From positions 1 to 64,000 of the forward strand of contig JAKFVT010000038.1 in the NCBI GenBank assembly GCA_021732005.1: 64,000 nt of DNA, in the 5' to 3' direction. The translations under genes were made by a program, and so were the position numbers. A model generated the notes under the pieces. That model was given only the letters and a program-made list of their open reading frames with translations. It did not search any database and was not told the origin of the DNA. Origin of the DNA: Mycobacterium sp. Its GTDB lineage: Bacteria; Actinomycetota; Actinomycetes; Mycobacteriales; Mycobacteriaceae. How positions within the stretch are numbered: position 1 is the stretch's first letter; every line of letters begins with the position of its first letter. This document shows positions 46,107 through 55,455 of the stretch, one piece after another.

Positions 46107-47014
46107 CGGTCCTGCGGCGGACGGGCGGCATCGGCGCGTTCCTGGTCGAACGATGCCTGCCGGTCTATCCCGTCTACCTGGCGCTGTGGGTGATCGCGGT
46201 CGAGTGCATGGTCGTGGTCGTCGGGCAGTCGTCCGGCCCGTGGCGACCGTCCTGGGATACCGCGCTGAAGATCCTGGCGCTCAACGCCGCCGGTGCCTTC
46301 CTGCGTATGGTCGACGACCAGAAGGATCTGGATTACGACAGGGTCTACAACCCGGATCGGCCTCTGGTTCAAGGCCGAATCAGCACCCGGGAGTTGCGGA
46401 TCGCGATGGTCCCAGCTGCCGCGGTGGCCGTACTGCTGGCGGCGACGGTCTCGGTGTGGACGGCTGTGCTCGTGGCGCTCATCCTCGGCTACAGCCTTGT
46501 GTTGTGGTGGTTGGAATCGCGGGTTCCGGTGGTACGCGACAATCCGCTGGTGAACCTGGTGGCCGCATGTCCCGCACAGTTCCTGGCAACGGGTTTCGCG
46601 ATGACGGGCCGGCCGGGTGTCGGAGATGCGTCCTGGGGACAGCTGGTCGCCGTCCTGCTGGTGTTCACCGCCGCATTCCTGCATGTGGAGTTGGCGCGCA
46701 AGACCGCCCGGGCGGCCGCGGCAGATGACCTGCGGTCGTACTCTCGGGTCATCGGGCCGACCGCGAGCGGTGGCATGGTTTTGATTCTCGGAGTATCGGC
46801 CGTGCTGGTGGAGGTGCTACTCACCTCGCCGTGGAGTTGGGCCGGGCACTGGTGGCCGATCGCCTGGTTGCCGGTCGCCGCGGCGGCGCTGCCGTGCCTG
46901 TCGGCGTGGATCTTCTTCGTGCGTCGGGTCGAGGTCCACCCTCGTGGATTGCCAACGTTTTTCGTGATCATGTTCTATCTCGCCATCGTCGGCCAGGGTT
47001 TGGTCTACCACTAG
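46103..47014 (+). CDS. UbiA-family prenyltransferase
   Basis: This 303-aa integral membrane protein has about eight to nine helices. The first Asp-rich motif is FLRMVDDQKDLDYDR (67-80) followed by NPDRPLVQGRIS; the second, weaker one is AAADDLRSYSRVIG. These bind the Mg-diphosphate of an isoprenoid donor. It should transfer a prenyl (or decaprenyl-phosphate-type) group to an acceptor made by the operon, or cyclise a prenyl chain, as some UbiA proteins do. It overlaps the AfsA-like gene by ATGA, and the glycosyltransferase begins 14 bp later. Confidence 0.88.
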   Translation: MTVLRRTGGIGAFLVERCLPVYPVYLALWVIAVECMVVVVGQSSGPWRPSWDTALKILALNAAGAFLRMVDDQKDLDYDRVYNPDRPLVQGRISTRELRIAMVPAAAVAVLLAATVSVWTAVLVALILGYSLVLWWLESRVPVVRDNPLVNLVAACPAQFLATGFAMTGRPGVGDASWGQLVAVLLVFTAAFLHVELARKTARAAAADDLRSYSRVIGPTASGGMVLILGVSAVLVEVLLTSPWSWAGHWWPIAWLPVAAAALPCLSAWIFFVRRVEVHPRGLPTFFVIMFYLAIVGQGLVYH

Positions 47015-47028
47015 AAAGGGGCTCGAGA

Positions 47029-48312
47029 GTGCGGATCCTCATACCGCTGGTCGGCAGTCGCGGGGACGTTCAGCCCGGCGTGGCGCTCGGTCTGGAACTC
47101 GAGCGTCGCGGCCACGACGTGATCATCGGGGCGCCACCGAATTTCGTCGACTTCGTCGCCAAAGCCGGCCTGACCGCGCGCCAGTTCGGTCCCGACGTCC
47201 ATGCGTTGTATTCCTCTCCGGAGGGCCAGAAGGCATTGGCGGCGGGCAGCACGTTCAAGCTGATGTCGATGGTGTCCAAGCAGATGTCGGAATACGCCGA
47301 CCGGATGGACGACGAGCTGATCGACATCTCCAAGGGCGCGGAGATGATCGTCTGCACCACCTTCAGTGAGGACCGCTCCGCGATCGTGTCCGAGGCCCTG
47401 GGCATTCCGATGGTGACATTGCACACCTACCCGTGCCGCAAGAACAGTCTCTACGCGCCACCGGGCTCGGTGCCGGCCAACTGGACGGTACCGGGCGTTT
47501 TCAACCGCGTGGCGTGGTCCGCGATCGAGCGACTGCGGACCGTGGTGTTCGGCAAGTACCTCAACAACCTTCGCGGCAAGCTCGACTTGCCGCGATCGTG
47601 GGCCAGTACGGAATCAATTCTCGCGGGGCGCAATGTTCCCGAGCTGCAGATGTACGACCCGGCGTTCGTGCCTGGCCTGGCCGAGGAGTGGGGTTCGTCG
47701 CGTCCCATGGTCGGCTTCCTGTGGTTGCCGCAGTCGGCCCGGGCGGCGATCGGTGAGTCGGCCGAAGACCACGCCGAGGTGCTCCAGTGGGCGGACGGCG
47801 GCACACCGCCGATCTTCTTCGGGTTCGGCAGCATGCCCATTCTGGATTTCGGGTCGGTGCTCGGCATGATCGAGCACATCTGCGAGAGAACCGGCCAGCG
47901 GGCGCTGGTCAGCGTCGGTGGCGCCCACCTCAACCCCGAACTGCGGAACACCTCCGACAGCGTGAAGGTCGTCGATGCGCTCGCTCACGACCTCGTCTTC
48001 CCGCACTGCAAGGCGGCCGTCCACCACGGTGGCATCGGCACCCTCTTCGAAAGCCTGCGGGCCGGGCTGCCGACGCTGGTGTGCTCGGTGTCGTTCGATC
48101 AGCCGGTGTGGGGACACCAGGTCGAAAAGCTCGGGGTCGGCGCCCATGTGCCGTTCACCAAGTTGCGGGCCGACACCCTCGGCGCAGGCATCGATGCGAT
48201 CCTGAACCCGCAGATGCGTTCTCGGGCAGAAGCGTTCGGTGCGCGCCTGCAGGCCACCGGAGACGGTGTGCCGCGGGTCTGCGACATCGTGGAGAAGACC
48301 GCGGCCCGCTAG
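47029..48312 (+). CDS. UDP-glycosyltransferase, GT1/MGT type
   Basis: This 427-aa enzyme has the N-terminal VRILIPLVGSRGDVQPGVALG of GT28/GT1 sterol- and macrolide-type glycosyltransferases and the C-terminal donor site HHGGIGTLFESLRAGLPTLV followed by SFDQPVWG. It most likely transfers a nucleotide-sugar-derived hexose to a lipophilic acceptor. GTG 47029 was chosen because GAAAGGGG lies just upstream and the protein then begins at the Rossmann strand; 66 codons of open frame before it lie over ubiA. Its stop overlaps that of the convergent P450 by 4 bp. It ends the operon. Confidence 0.9.
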   Translation: MRILIPLVGSRGDVQPGVALGLELERRGHDVIIGAPPNFVDFVAKAGLTARQFGPDVHALYSSPEGQKALAAGSTFKLMSMVSKQMSEYADRMDDELIDISKGAEMIVCTTFSEDRSAIVSEALGIPMVTLHTYPCRKNSLYAPPGSVPANWTVPGVFNRVAWSAIERLRTVVFGKYLNNLRGKLDLPRSWASTESILAGRNVPELQMYDPAFVPGLAEEWGSSRPMVGFLWLPQSARAAIGESAEDHAEVLQWADGGTPPIFFGFGSMPILDFGSVLGMIEHICERTGQRALVSVGGAHLNPELRNTSDSVKVVDALAHDLVFPHCKAAVHHGGIGTLFESLRAGLPTLVCSVSFDQPVWGHQVEKLGVGAHVPFTKLRADTLGAGIDAILNPQMRSRAEAFGARLQATGDGVPRVCDIVEKTAAR

Positions 48313-49646
48313 CCGGGCTTGCGGGGCGAGAACACCACCGGAAGCGACGCCGGCGACAGCACGAAATCCTTGGCCTGCGGCTTGACCTGAAAACCGGAAG
48401 GCAGCCGGATGTCCCATCGCGAGAACAGTGCCGCCGCCTGCAGCGTGATCGACAACAACGCGAATTGACTTCCGGGACAATGCCGCTGACCCAAGCCGAA
48501 CGCCATCATGACGTCACGGTCCACCGAGTCGGACTCCCAGCGGTCAGGGTCGAAGGTCGAGGCATGGGGGAAATACTGGTCCTGCAGATGCACCATCAAC
48601 GGGCTGAACAAGATGTTGGTGCCATCTCCGAACTCCACCGAGCCGATGCGTACCGGCCCGTCGGCAGTGAGGATGCTGATCCACGGCGCCCACAGCCGCA
48701 GCGTTTCGGTGAGAACGTTGCGCAGGTAGCGCAATGCGGGCACATCGCCCACTTCCACTGGGCGAGAACCGACTACGGAGTCCAGTTCATCGCGGATCCT
48801 CGCGGCGATGTCGGGCGCACGGCTCGTCTCGTAGATAAGCCAGGAGAACATCGACGACTGCGATCCGATGCTCGCCGCCAGTGCCAGCAGTAGTTCGTCG
48901 ACGAGATTGTCATCGGACAGCGTCGCACCGGTCTCCTCGTCGACGTGATGCAGAAGTGCCGACAGCATGTCGCCTTCATCGGGTGCGTCGCGCCGGCGCT
49001 CGATGAGTGACCGCAGCGCGGAACGGACCCGCCTGGAATCGGAGATGAATCGGCGGTTGGCCAGCAGCCGCAACTGTCTCGCGGTCTTGGGCAGTGCGCC
49101 GCGAATGATGACTTCGCTGAGCAGCCAAGGGGTTCGCTCGCGGATGACGTCGATCTCGTCGGCGTCTGATTGGGCGCGGAACAGGGTCGCCAGCATGGTG
49201 CGCATCACCAGCTGATGCACGCTGGCCCGCAAGTCGGTCTGGGTGCCGCCGACCAGTGAGCCCGACCAGTCATCGGCGATCGCCGCGACCGTGAGCCCGT
49301 ATTCGTTGAGACGGCGTTGCCGAAACACCGGGGCGATCAGTCGGCGCCGCAGATCGTGTTCGGGCCCACTGAGTACATTGGTCGCGCCGCTGACCAATTC
49401 GTGGATGGCCTCGCGCATCGGCTCGCGGTGGAACGCCCCCGCCCGGCCGAGGCTGACGTCGCGGATCAGCTCCGGGGTGGTCAGCAGGTAGGAGGCCCGC
49501 GGCCCCAGATACACCCGGACGATGGGACCGATGCCGGCGGCGCGCAGCAGCAACTCCCGGGGATCACCCGTGACCATATGGGCGTGGCCGATGAGCGGCA
49601 GACGCCCTGGCGCCGTGGGGATTCCAGACAGGCCGACTGGCGTCAT
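48309..49646 (-). CDS. Cytochrome P450 with atypical I-helix
   Basis: This 445-aa P450 has the haem-binding loop FGLGQRHCPGSQ (Cys390) and the ExxR of helix K (ETLR), but the I-helix reads LALAASIGSQSSMFS, without the acid/Thr pair of the normal AGxE/DT. Such P450s often do not carry out ordinary hydroxylation. It has no membrane anchor, as is usual for bacterial forms. No ferredoxin gene is near. It converges on the glycosyltransferase and may tailor the cluster product, though its opposite strand means separate control. Confidence 0.9.
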   Translation of the reverse strand: MTPVGLSGIPTAPGRLPLIGHAHMVTGDPRELLLRAAGIGPIVRVYLGPRASYLLTTPELIRDVSLGRAGAFHREPMREAIHELVSGATNVLSGPEHDLRRRLIAPVFRQRRLNEYGLTVAAIADDWSGSLVGGTQTDLRASVHQLVMRTMLATLFRAQSDADEIDVIRERTPWLLSEVIIRGALPKTARQLRLLANRRFISDSRRVRSALRSLIERRRDAPDEGDMLSALLHHVDEETGATLSDDNLVDELLLALAASIGSQSSMFSWLIYETSRAPDIAARIRDELDSVVGSRPVEVGDVPALRYLRNVLTETLRLWAPWISILTADGPVRIGSVEFGDGTNILFSPLMVHLQDQYFPHASTFDPDRWESDSVDRDVMMAFGLGQRHCPGSQFALLSITLQAAALFSRWDIRLPSGFQVKPQAKDFVLSPASLPVVFSPRKPG

Positions 49647-49664
49647 GGCGGCAGCGTAGCCGGT

Positions 49665-51359
49665 TTAGGACGAGGTGAGGCTCCGAACGGCTTCGATGCG
49701 GGCCTTGAGCTGATCGGTGGTGGCTGCGGCCACCGGCGGACCGCCGCAGACCCGGCGCAGTTCGTTGTGGATCTGACCGTGCGTCTTGCCGGTGCGGTGG
49801 TGGGCCAGTGACACCAGGGCGTTGAGCTCGCGGCGCAGATCCCGCAGCTGACCGTGCGTGGTCAGCCGGGGCACCTCGCCGCTGGCAGTGCGCTTCTCGA
49901 TCTGCTCTTCTTGCCTGCGCCGCAACAGATCTCGCATCGACTCGGCATCGAGTAGGCCCGGGATCCCGAGGTAGTCGGCCTCCTCGTCGCTGCCGGCCGG
50001 CGTCGCGGTCCCGAACGACGACCCGTCGAAGATGACCTGATCGAGCTCGGCGTCGGCGCCCAGATACTCGATCTTGTTGTCGCCCTCGTCGGGCTCGTCG
50101 CGGTTCTGCTTGGCCAACTCCGCCTCGAGCGGATCGTCGTCGAGGTTCTCCCGGTGCGGCTTGCCCAGCACGTGATTGCGCTGAGCTTCCATCTCGCTGG
50201 CGAGCATCAGCAGGTTGGGCACCGACGGCAAGAAGATGCAAGCGGTCTCACCGGGCCGCCGGGAGCGCACGAACCGGCCGATCGCCTGGGCGAAGAACAG
50301 CGGAGTCGACGCGCTGGTCGCGTACACGCCGACCGCCAGGCGCGGCACGTCGACACCTTCGGACACCATCCGCACCGCGACCAGCCAGCGCGATGTGCTC
50401 TCCGAGAACTGCGAGATGCGATCCGAGGCGCCCTTGTCATCGGAGAGCACGACGGTGGGGGCCTCGCCGGTGATCTTGAGCAGCAGGTCGGCGTAGGCAC
50501 GGGCGGCGGTCTGATCGGAGGCGATGATCATGCCGCCGGCGTCGGGCACGTGTTGGCGAAGCCCGCGCAGCCGGGTGTCGGCCGCGGCGATCACCGCGGG
50601 CATCCATTCGCCGGCCGGGTTGAGCGCGGTCTTCCACGCCCGCGCGGTCTGCTCGGCGGTCAGCGGCTCACCGAGGCGCGCCGCGTGCTCCTCGCCGGCA
50701 CTGTCGCGCCAGCGAGCCTCGCCGGAGTACGCCATGAACATGACCGGGCGCACGACGCCGTCGGCCAGCGCGTCGGAATAGCCGTAGGTGTGGTCGGCGG
50801 ACGAGCGGGCGAAGCCGTCCGGCCCGGTCTCGTAGGTGACGAACGGGATCGCGCTGTCGTCGCTGCGGAACGGGGTCCCGGTCAGCGCGAGCCGCCGGGT
50901 CGCGTCGTCGAACGCCTCCCGGATCGCGTCGCCCCACGTCTTGGCGTCACCGCCGTGGTGTATCTCGTCGAAGACGACGAGCGTCTTGCGGTTCTCGGTG
51001 CGCACCCGGTGGCGGGTGGGGTGGCTGGCAACCTGTGCGTAGGTGACCACGACGCCGTGATACTCCGCGGAGGTCTGCGAATTCGAGTTGGAGAACTTGG
51101 GGTCCAGCGCAATCCCGTGCCGTGCCGCGGCCTGCGCCCACTGGACCTTGAGGTGCTCGGTGGGGACGACGATGGTGACCGCTTCGACGGTGCCCTCTGC
51201 GAGGAGCTCGGCGACGATCCGCAGGGCGAAGGTGGTCTTGCCGGCGCCGGGGGTCGCGACAGCGAGAAAGTCGCGCGGCTTGGCGGCCAGATACTTGACC
51301 AACGCCCGTCGCTGCCAGCCCCGTAACGCCTGGGTGCTGGGCGCATCAACTGCCCGCAC
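49665..51359 (-). CDS. DEAD/DEAH-box superfamily-2 helicase
   Basis: This 564-aa protein has Walker A ATPGAGKTT near residue 37, motif II DEIHHGG, motif III ALTGTPFRSDD, and C-terminal motifs VRMVSEGVDVPR and QAIGRFVRSR. The layout resembles restriction-type ResIII/UvrB-like helicases found in mycobacteria. An acidic linker (DDDPLEAELAKQNRDEPDEGD) precedes a helical C-terminal domain (about 480-564). It starts at GTG with GAGAGGAG upstream. The role is likely in DNA or RNA metabolism; no restriction partner is adjacent. Confidence 0.88.
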   Translation of the reverse strand: MRAVDAPSTQALRGWQRRALVKYLAAKPRDFLAVATPGAGKTTFALRIVAELLAEGTVEAVTIVVPTEHLKVQWAQAAARHGIALDPKFSNSNSQTSAEYHGVVVTYAQVASHPTRHRVRTENRKTLVVFDEIHHGGDAKTWGDAIREAFDDATRRLALTGTPFRSDDSAIPFVTYETGPDGFARSSADHTYGYSDALADGVVRPVMFMAYSGEARWRDSAGEEHAARLGEPLTAEQTARAWKTALNPAGEWMPAVIAAADTRLRGLRQHVPDAGGMIIASDQTAARAYADLLLKITGEAPTVVLSDDKGASDRISQFSESTSRWLVAVRMVSEGVDVPRLAVGVYATSASTPLFFAQAIGRFVRSRRPGETACIFLPSVPNLLMLASEMEAQRNHVLGKPHRENLDDDPLEAELAKQNRDEPDEGDNKIEYLGADAELDQVIFDGSSFGTATPAGSDEEADYLGIPGLLDAESMRDLLRRRQEEQIEKRTASGEVPRLTTHGQLRDLRRELNALVSLAHHRTGKTHGQIHNELRRVCGGPPVAAATTDQLKARIEAVRSLTSS

Positions 51360-51433
51360 CCCTGGGACTCCTCTCGGTCGAGATGGACTCTAGTGCAAGC
51401 AGATCCGCCCGCGCACTTCGATCCGGCGTGTCG

Positions 51434-51922
51434 TCAGACCAAGAAGTTGTCGTTGCGAATGAAGAAGTCGCGGCGTTCGTCGTCGGTCAGCTCGCCGAGC
51501 TTGGGCAACCCCTCGAAATAGAACTCGCGGGGCGCGCCGGGAGCAAACAACATCAAGATCGCGGCGGGCTCGTCGGACTGGTTGCCGAAACCGTGGATGC
51601 CGCCGGGCGGGACGTAGAGGTAGTCGCCTTGCTCGCCGACGGTCCAGTCGCGGCCGTCGAACAACTGGATCCGGCCGGACAGCACGAAGAAGGATTCCGA
51701 CATGGCCTTGTGGAAGTGCGGCCCGGGGCCACCCGCTTTGGGGCCGAGGTCGACGCGGTACAGACCGAAGTCGCCGCCGGTCGATTTCTCGGTGGCCAGG
51801 TAGGTGTACTTGACCGGGCCGACTTCGAAGTCGGCCGGGGTGTCGGCCTTGCGCAGGGTGGCGCTGATGTCGCCGTCCCCGTCGTACCGCGGCGGGGGAT
51901 AGGGCGGTACATGAAGCGACAT
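51434..51922 (-). CDS. Cupin-domain protein
   Basis: This 162-aa single-domain cupin has the metal-binding motif 1 GPGPHFHKAMSESFFVLSG and motif 2 GDYLYVPPGGIHGFGN. Its ligands His/His/Glu/His are in place. It could be a small dioxygenase, isomerase or binding protein; substrate unknown. It follows the SDR copy 2 by 16 bp on the same strand and may be cotranscribed with it under the divergent TetR. Confidence 0.88.
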   Translation of the reverse strand: MSLHVPPYPPPRYDGDGDISATLRKADTPADFEVGPVKYTYLATEKSTGGDFGLYRVDLGPKAGGPGPHFHKAMSESFFVLSGRIQLFDGRDWTVGEQGDYLYVPPGGIHGFGNQSDEPAAILMLFAPGAPREFYFEGLPKLGELTDDERRDFFIRNDNFLV

Positions 51923-51938
51923 GGCTACATTGTGCCGC

Positions 51939-52835
51939 TCATCCGAGCGGGTAGGTCACGCCCGTCAGTTCTTCGGACACCGCCCACAACCGCTTCTGCG
52001 CCGCGACGTCGTGCGACCGGCGATTGGACGAGACCAGCTTCGGATAGCCCCGCATCTGCAGCAGTCCGCCGGGTCCGTAGTACTGGCCGCCGTGCACCGT
52101 CGGGTCGGTCGCGGCGCGCAGCGTGGGCAGTGCACCCATCTCGGCATCTTGCACGGTCAGGCCGAAACCCCATTCGACGATCTTGGGCAGATTGCGCCCC
52201 AGCTCGGTGGCCGAGCTTCCCGGGTGGGCGGCGGTGGCGATCGTGTCGGCCGCGGCCAGGCGCTTCTGGAGTTCGTAGGTGAACAGCAGGTTGGCCAGCT
52301 TGGCCTGCCCGTACGCCGCCGTGCGGTTGTAGCTGCGCTCGGACTGCAGATCGTCGAAGCGTATGCGTCCGAACCGGTGGCCGTTGCTGCTGACCGTGAC
52401 GACCCGGGAGCCCGGGGCGGCGAGCACGCGATCCAGCAGCAGGCCGGTGAGCGCGAAGTGGCCGAGGTGGTTGGTGCCGAACTGCAGCTCGAACCCGTCC
52501 TGGGTGGTCTGCTTCGGCGTCATCATCACGCCGGCGTTGTTGATCAGCAGGTCGATCCGGTCGTGGCGGGCGCGCAGCTCCTCGGCGGCGGCGCGGATGG
52601 ACGCCAGCGAGGTGAGGTCGAGTTCTTGCACGCTGACGTCGGCCCCGGGGTAGCGCCGCACGATGAGGTCGGCGGCGGCCTTGCCCTTGTCGAGGTTGCG
52701 GACCGCGAGAACCACGTGCGCGGCCTTGGCTGCGAGCGCGCGTGCGGTTTCGTAGCCCAGTCCGGTGTTGGCGCCGGTGATGACCGCGGTGCGGCCGGTT
52801 TGGTCCGGAATGTCGGCGGCAGTCCAGTGGGCCAT
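51939..52835 (-). CDS. Short-chain dehydrogenase/reductase, copy 2
   Basis: This 298-aa SDR has TGANTGLG, NNAGVMMTP and the active site YGQAKLANL. It is clearly paralogous over its whole length to the SDR at 34390-35313, with the same C-terminal GGQYYGPG and [12 protein letters not shown]. It lies two genes upstream of groEL2, the place Rv0439c has in M. tuberculosis, whereas copy 1 keeps the coupling to moeA2. It is divergent from a TetR gene with two operator-like repeats between them, so induction by a ligand of that regulator is probable. Confidence 0.92.
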   Translation of the reverse strand: MAHWTAADIPDQTGRTAVITGANTGLGYETARALAAKAAHVVLAVRNLDKGKAAADLIVRRYPGADVSVQELDLTSLASIRAAAEELRARHDRIDLLINNAGVMMTPKQTTQDGFELQFGTNHLGHFALTGLLLDRVLAAPGSRVVTVSSNGHRFGRIRFDDLQSERSYNRTAAYGQAKLANLLFTYELQKRLAAADTIATAAHPGSSATELGRNLPKIVEWGFGLTVQDAEMGALPTLRAATDPTVHGGQYYGPGGLLQMRGYPKLVSSNRRSHDVAAQKRLWAVSEELTGVTYPLG

Positions 52836-52863
52836 GCAGGTCTCCTCGTTTACGATGGATAAA

Positions 52864-52914
52864 CGGAGCGCGCGCCCCGGTTTCTTCGACTATACGGAAC
52901 GTGCGCCCCGCTTT
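52864..52914. promoter_or_regulatory. Paired operator repeats between SDR and TetR genes
   Basis: Two 20-bp direct repeats, 52864-52883 and 52895-52914 (16/20 identical; 31-bp period), contain near-palindromic cores GGAGCGCGCGCCCC and GGAACGTGCGCCCC. This is the form of TetR-family operators bound by two dimers on one DNA face. They overlap the presumed promoters of both genes. Confidence 0.75.
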
Positions 52915-52937
52915 GTCAACGCGTGAAGGGGTGTGAG

Positions 52938-53495
52938 GTGGTGCTGAGCTGCCGGCCGCTGCGGGCCGATGCCGCGCGCAACCGCGCCCGGGTGCTGCAG
53001 GTGGCCTACGAGGTCTTCGCCGAGCAGGGACTGGCCGTGCCGATCGACGAGATCGCCCGGCGTGCCGGTGTCGGCGCGGGCACCGTCTACCGGCATTTCC
53101 CGACCAAGGAAGCCTTGTTCGAGGCGGTCATCAGCGATCGGGTGCGAATGGTCGTGGCGCGCGGACGGGAACTGCTCGCCGCTGATCCAGCCACCGCCCT
53201 GTTCGAATTCCTCCGCGAGATGGTGCGTTCCGGTGCCGCAGACCACGGGATGGTCGAGGCGCTGGCGCGATACGGGATCGACCTCGACTCCGCGGCGCCC
53301 GGCGCCGAAGCGGAGTTCCTCGAGGTGTTGGGGGAGATGCTGGTGGCGGCGCAAAAGGCCGGCGCCGCCCGCGCCGACGTCGGTGTCGCCGAACTCAAGG
53401 CACTGCTGGTCGTGTGCAAGAGCGGCCAGGAATACGGCGAGGACGTCGCCGACCGGATCACCAACGTCATCGTGGCCGGTTTACGCGCCGGGTGA
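52938..53495 (+). CDS. TetR-family transcriptional regulator
   Basis: This 185-aa regulator has an N-terminal helix-turn-helix (IDEIARRAGVGAGTVYRHFPTKEALFEAV) and a helical ligand domain. GTG 52938 is preferred because AAGGGG lies 6 bases upstream; the frame opens at GTG 52923. It is divergent from SDR copy 2, and the paired operators between them indicate autoregulation and control of the SDR-cupin unit. It ends 190 bp before groEL2. Confidence 0.9.
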   Translation: MVLSCRPLRADAARNRARVLQVAYEVFAEQGLAVPIDEIARRAGVGAGTVYRHFPTKEALFEAVISDRVRMVVARGRELLAADPATALFEFLREMVRSGAADHGMVEALARYGIDLDSAAPGAEAEFLEVLGEMLVAAQKAGAARADVGVAELKALLVVCKSGQEYGEDVADRITNVIVAGLRAG

Positions 53496-53510
53496 ACGAC
53501 TGATCCACTT

Positions 53511-53537
53511 CTTGCACTCGCCTAGGTCGAGTGCTAA
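53511..53537. promoter_or_regulatory. CIRCE element 1 (HrcA operator)
   Basis: CTTGCACTC-N9-GAGTGCTAA matches the CIRCE consensus (TTAGCACTC-N9-GAGTGCTAA) perfectly in the right arm and at 7 of 9 bases in the left arm. HrcA represses heat-shock chaperonins through such sites. Confidence 0.85.
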
Positions 53538-53545
53538 GAATGTGG

Positions 53546-55311
<1,766 letters not shown>

Positions 55312-55327
55312 GTCCCAGTACGAAAGA

Positions 55328-55361
55328 AGCCCCGGCTCGCTTGGCGAGCCGGGGCTTTTTC
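55328..55361 (+). terminator. Rho-independent terminator of groEL2
   Basis: AGCCCCGGCTCGC (55328-55340) and GCGAGCCGGGGCT (55344-55356) form a perfect 13-bp stem with a 3-base loop, followed by a T run. It lies 16 bp after the groEL2 stop. Confidence 0.95.
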
Positions 55362-55374
55362 GTTGGTTGTCCCC

Positions 55375-55430
55375 AGTGTGCGCTTTATGCACAGAATCTG
55401 GCGAAATCGCGTGCACAGCAGCCACAGTCG
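55375..55430. repeat. Structured direct repeat, left copy, of second DUF559-type cassette
   Basis: This 56-bp unit starts AGTGTGC and ends CACAGTCG, the same ends as 56295-56350. By eye 37 of 56 positions agree without gaps. It contains short hairpin arms (TGTGC/GCACA) and a central GGCGAAAT, recalling the GCGAAGTTCG in the loop of the first cassette's repeats (minus strand). Confidence 0.7.
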
Positions 55431-55455
55431 CGAAGCGGACCGTAATCGTGTCGAG

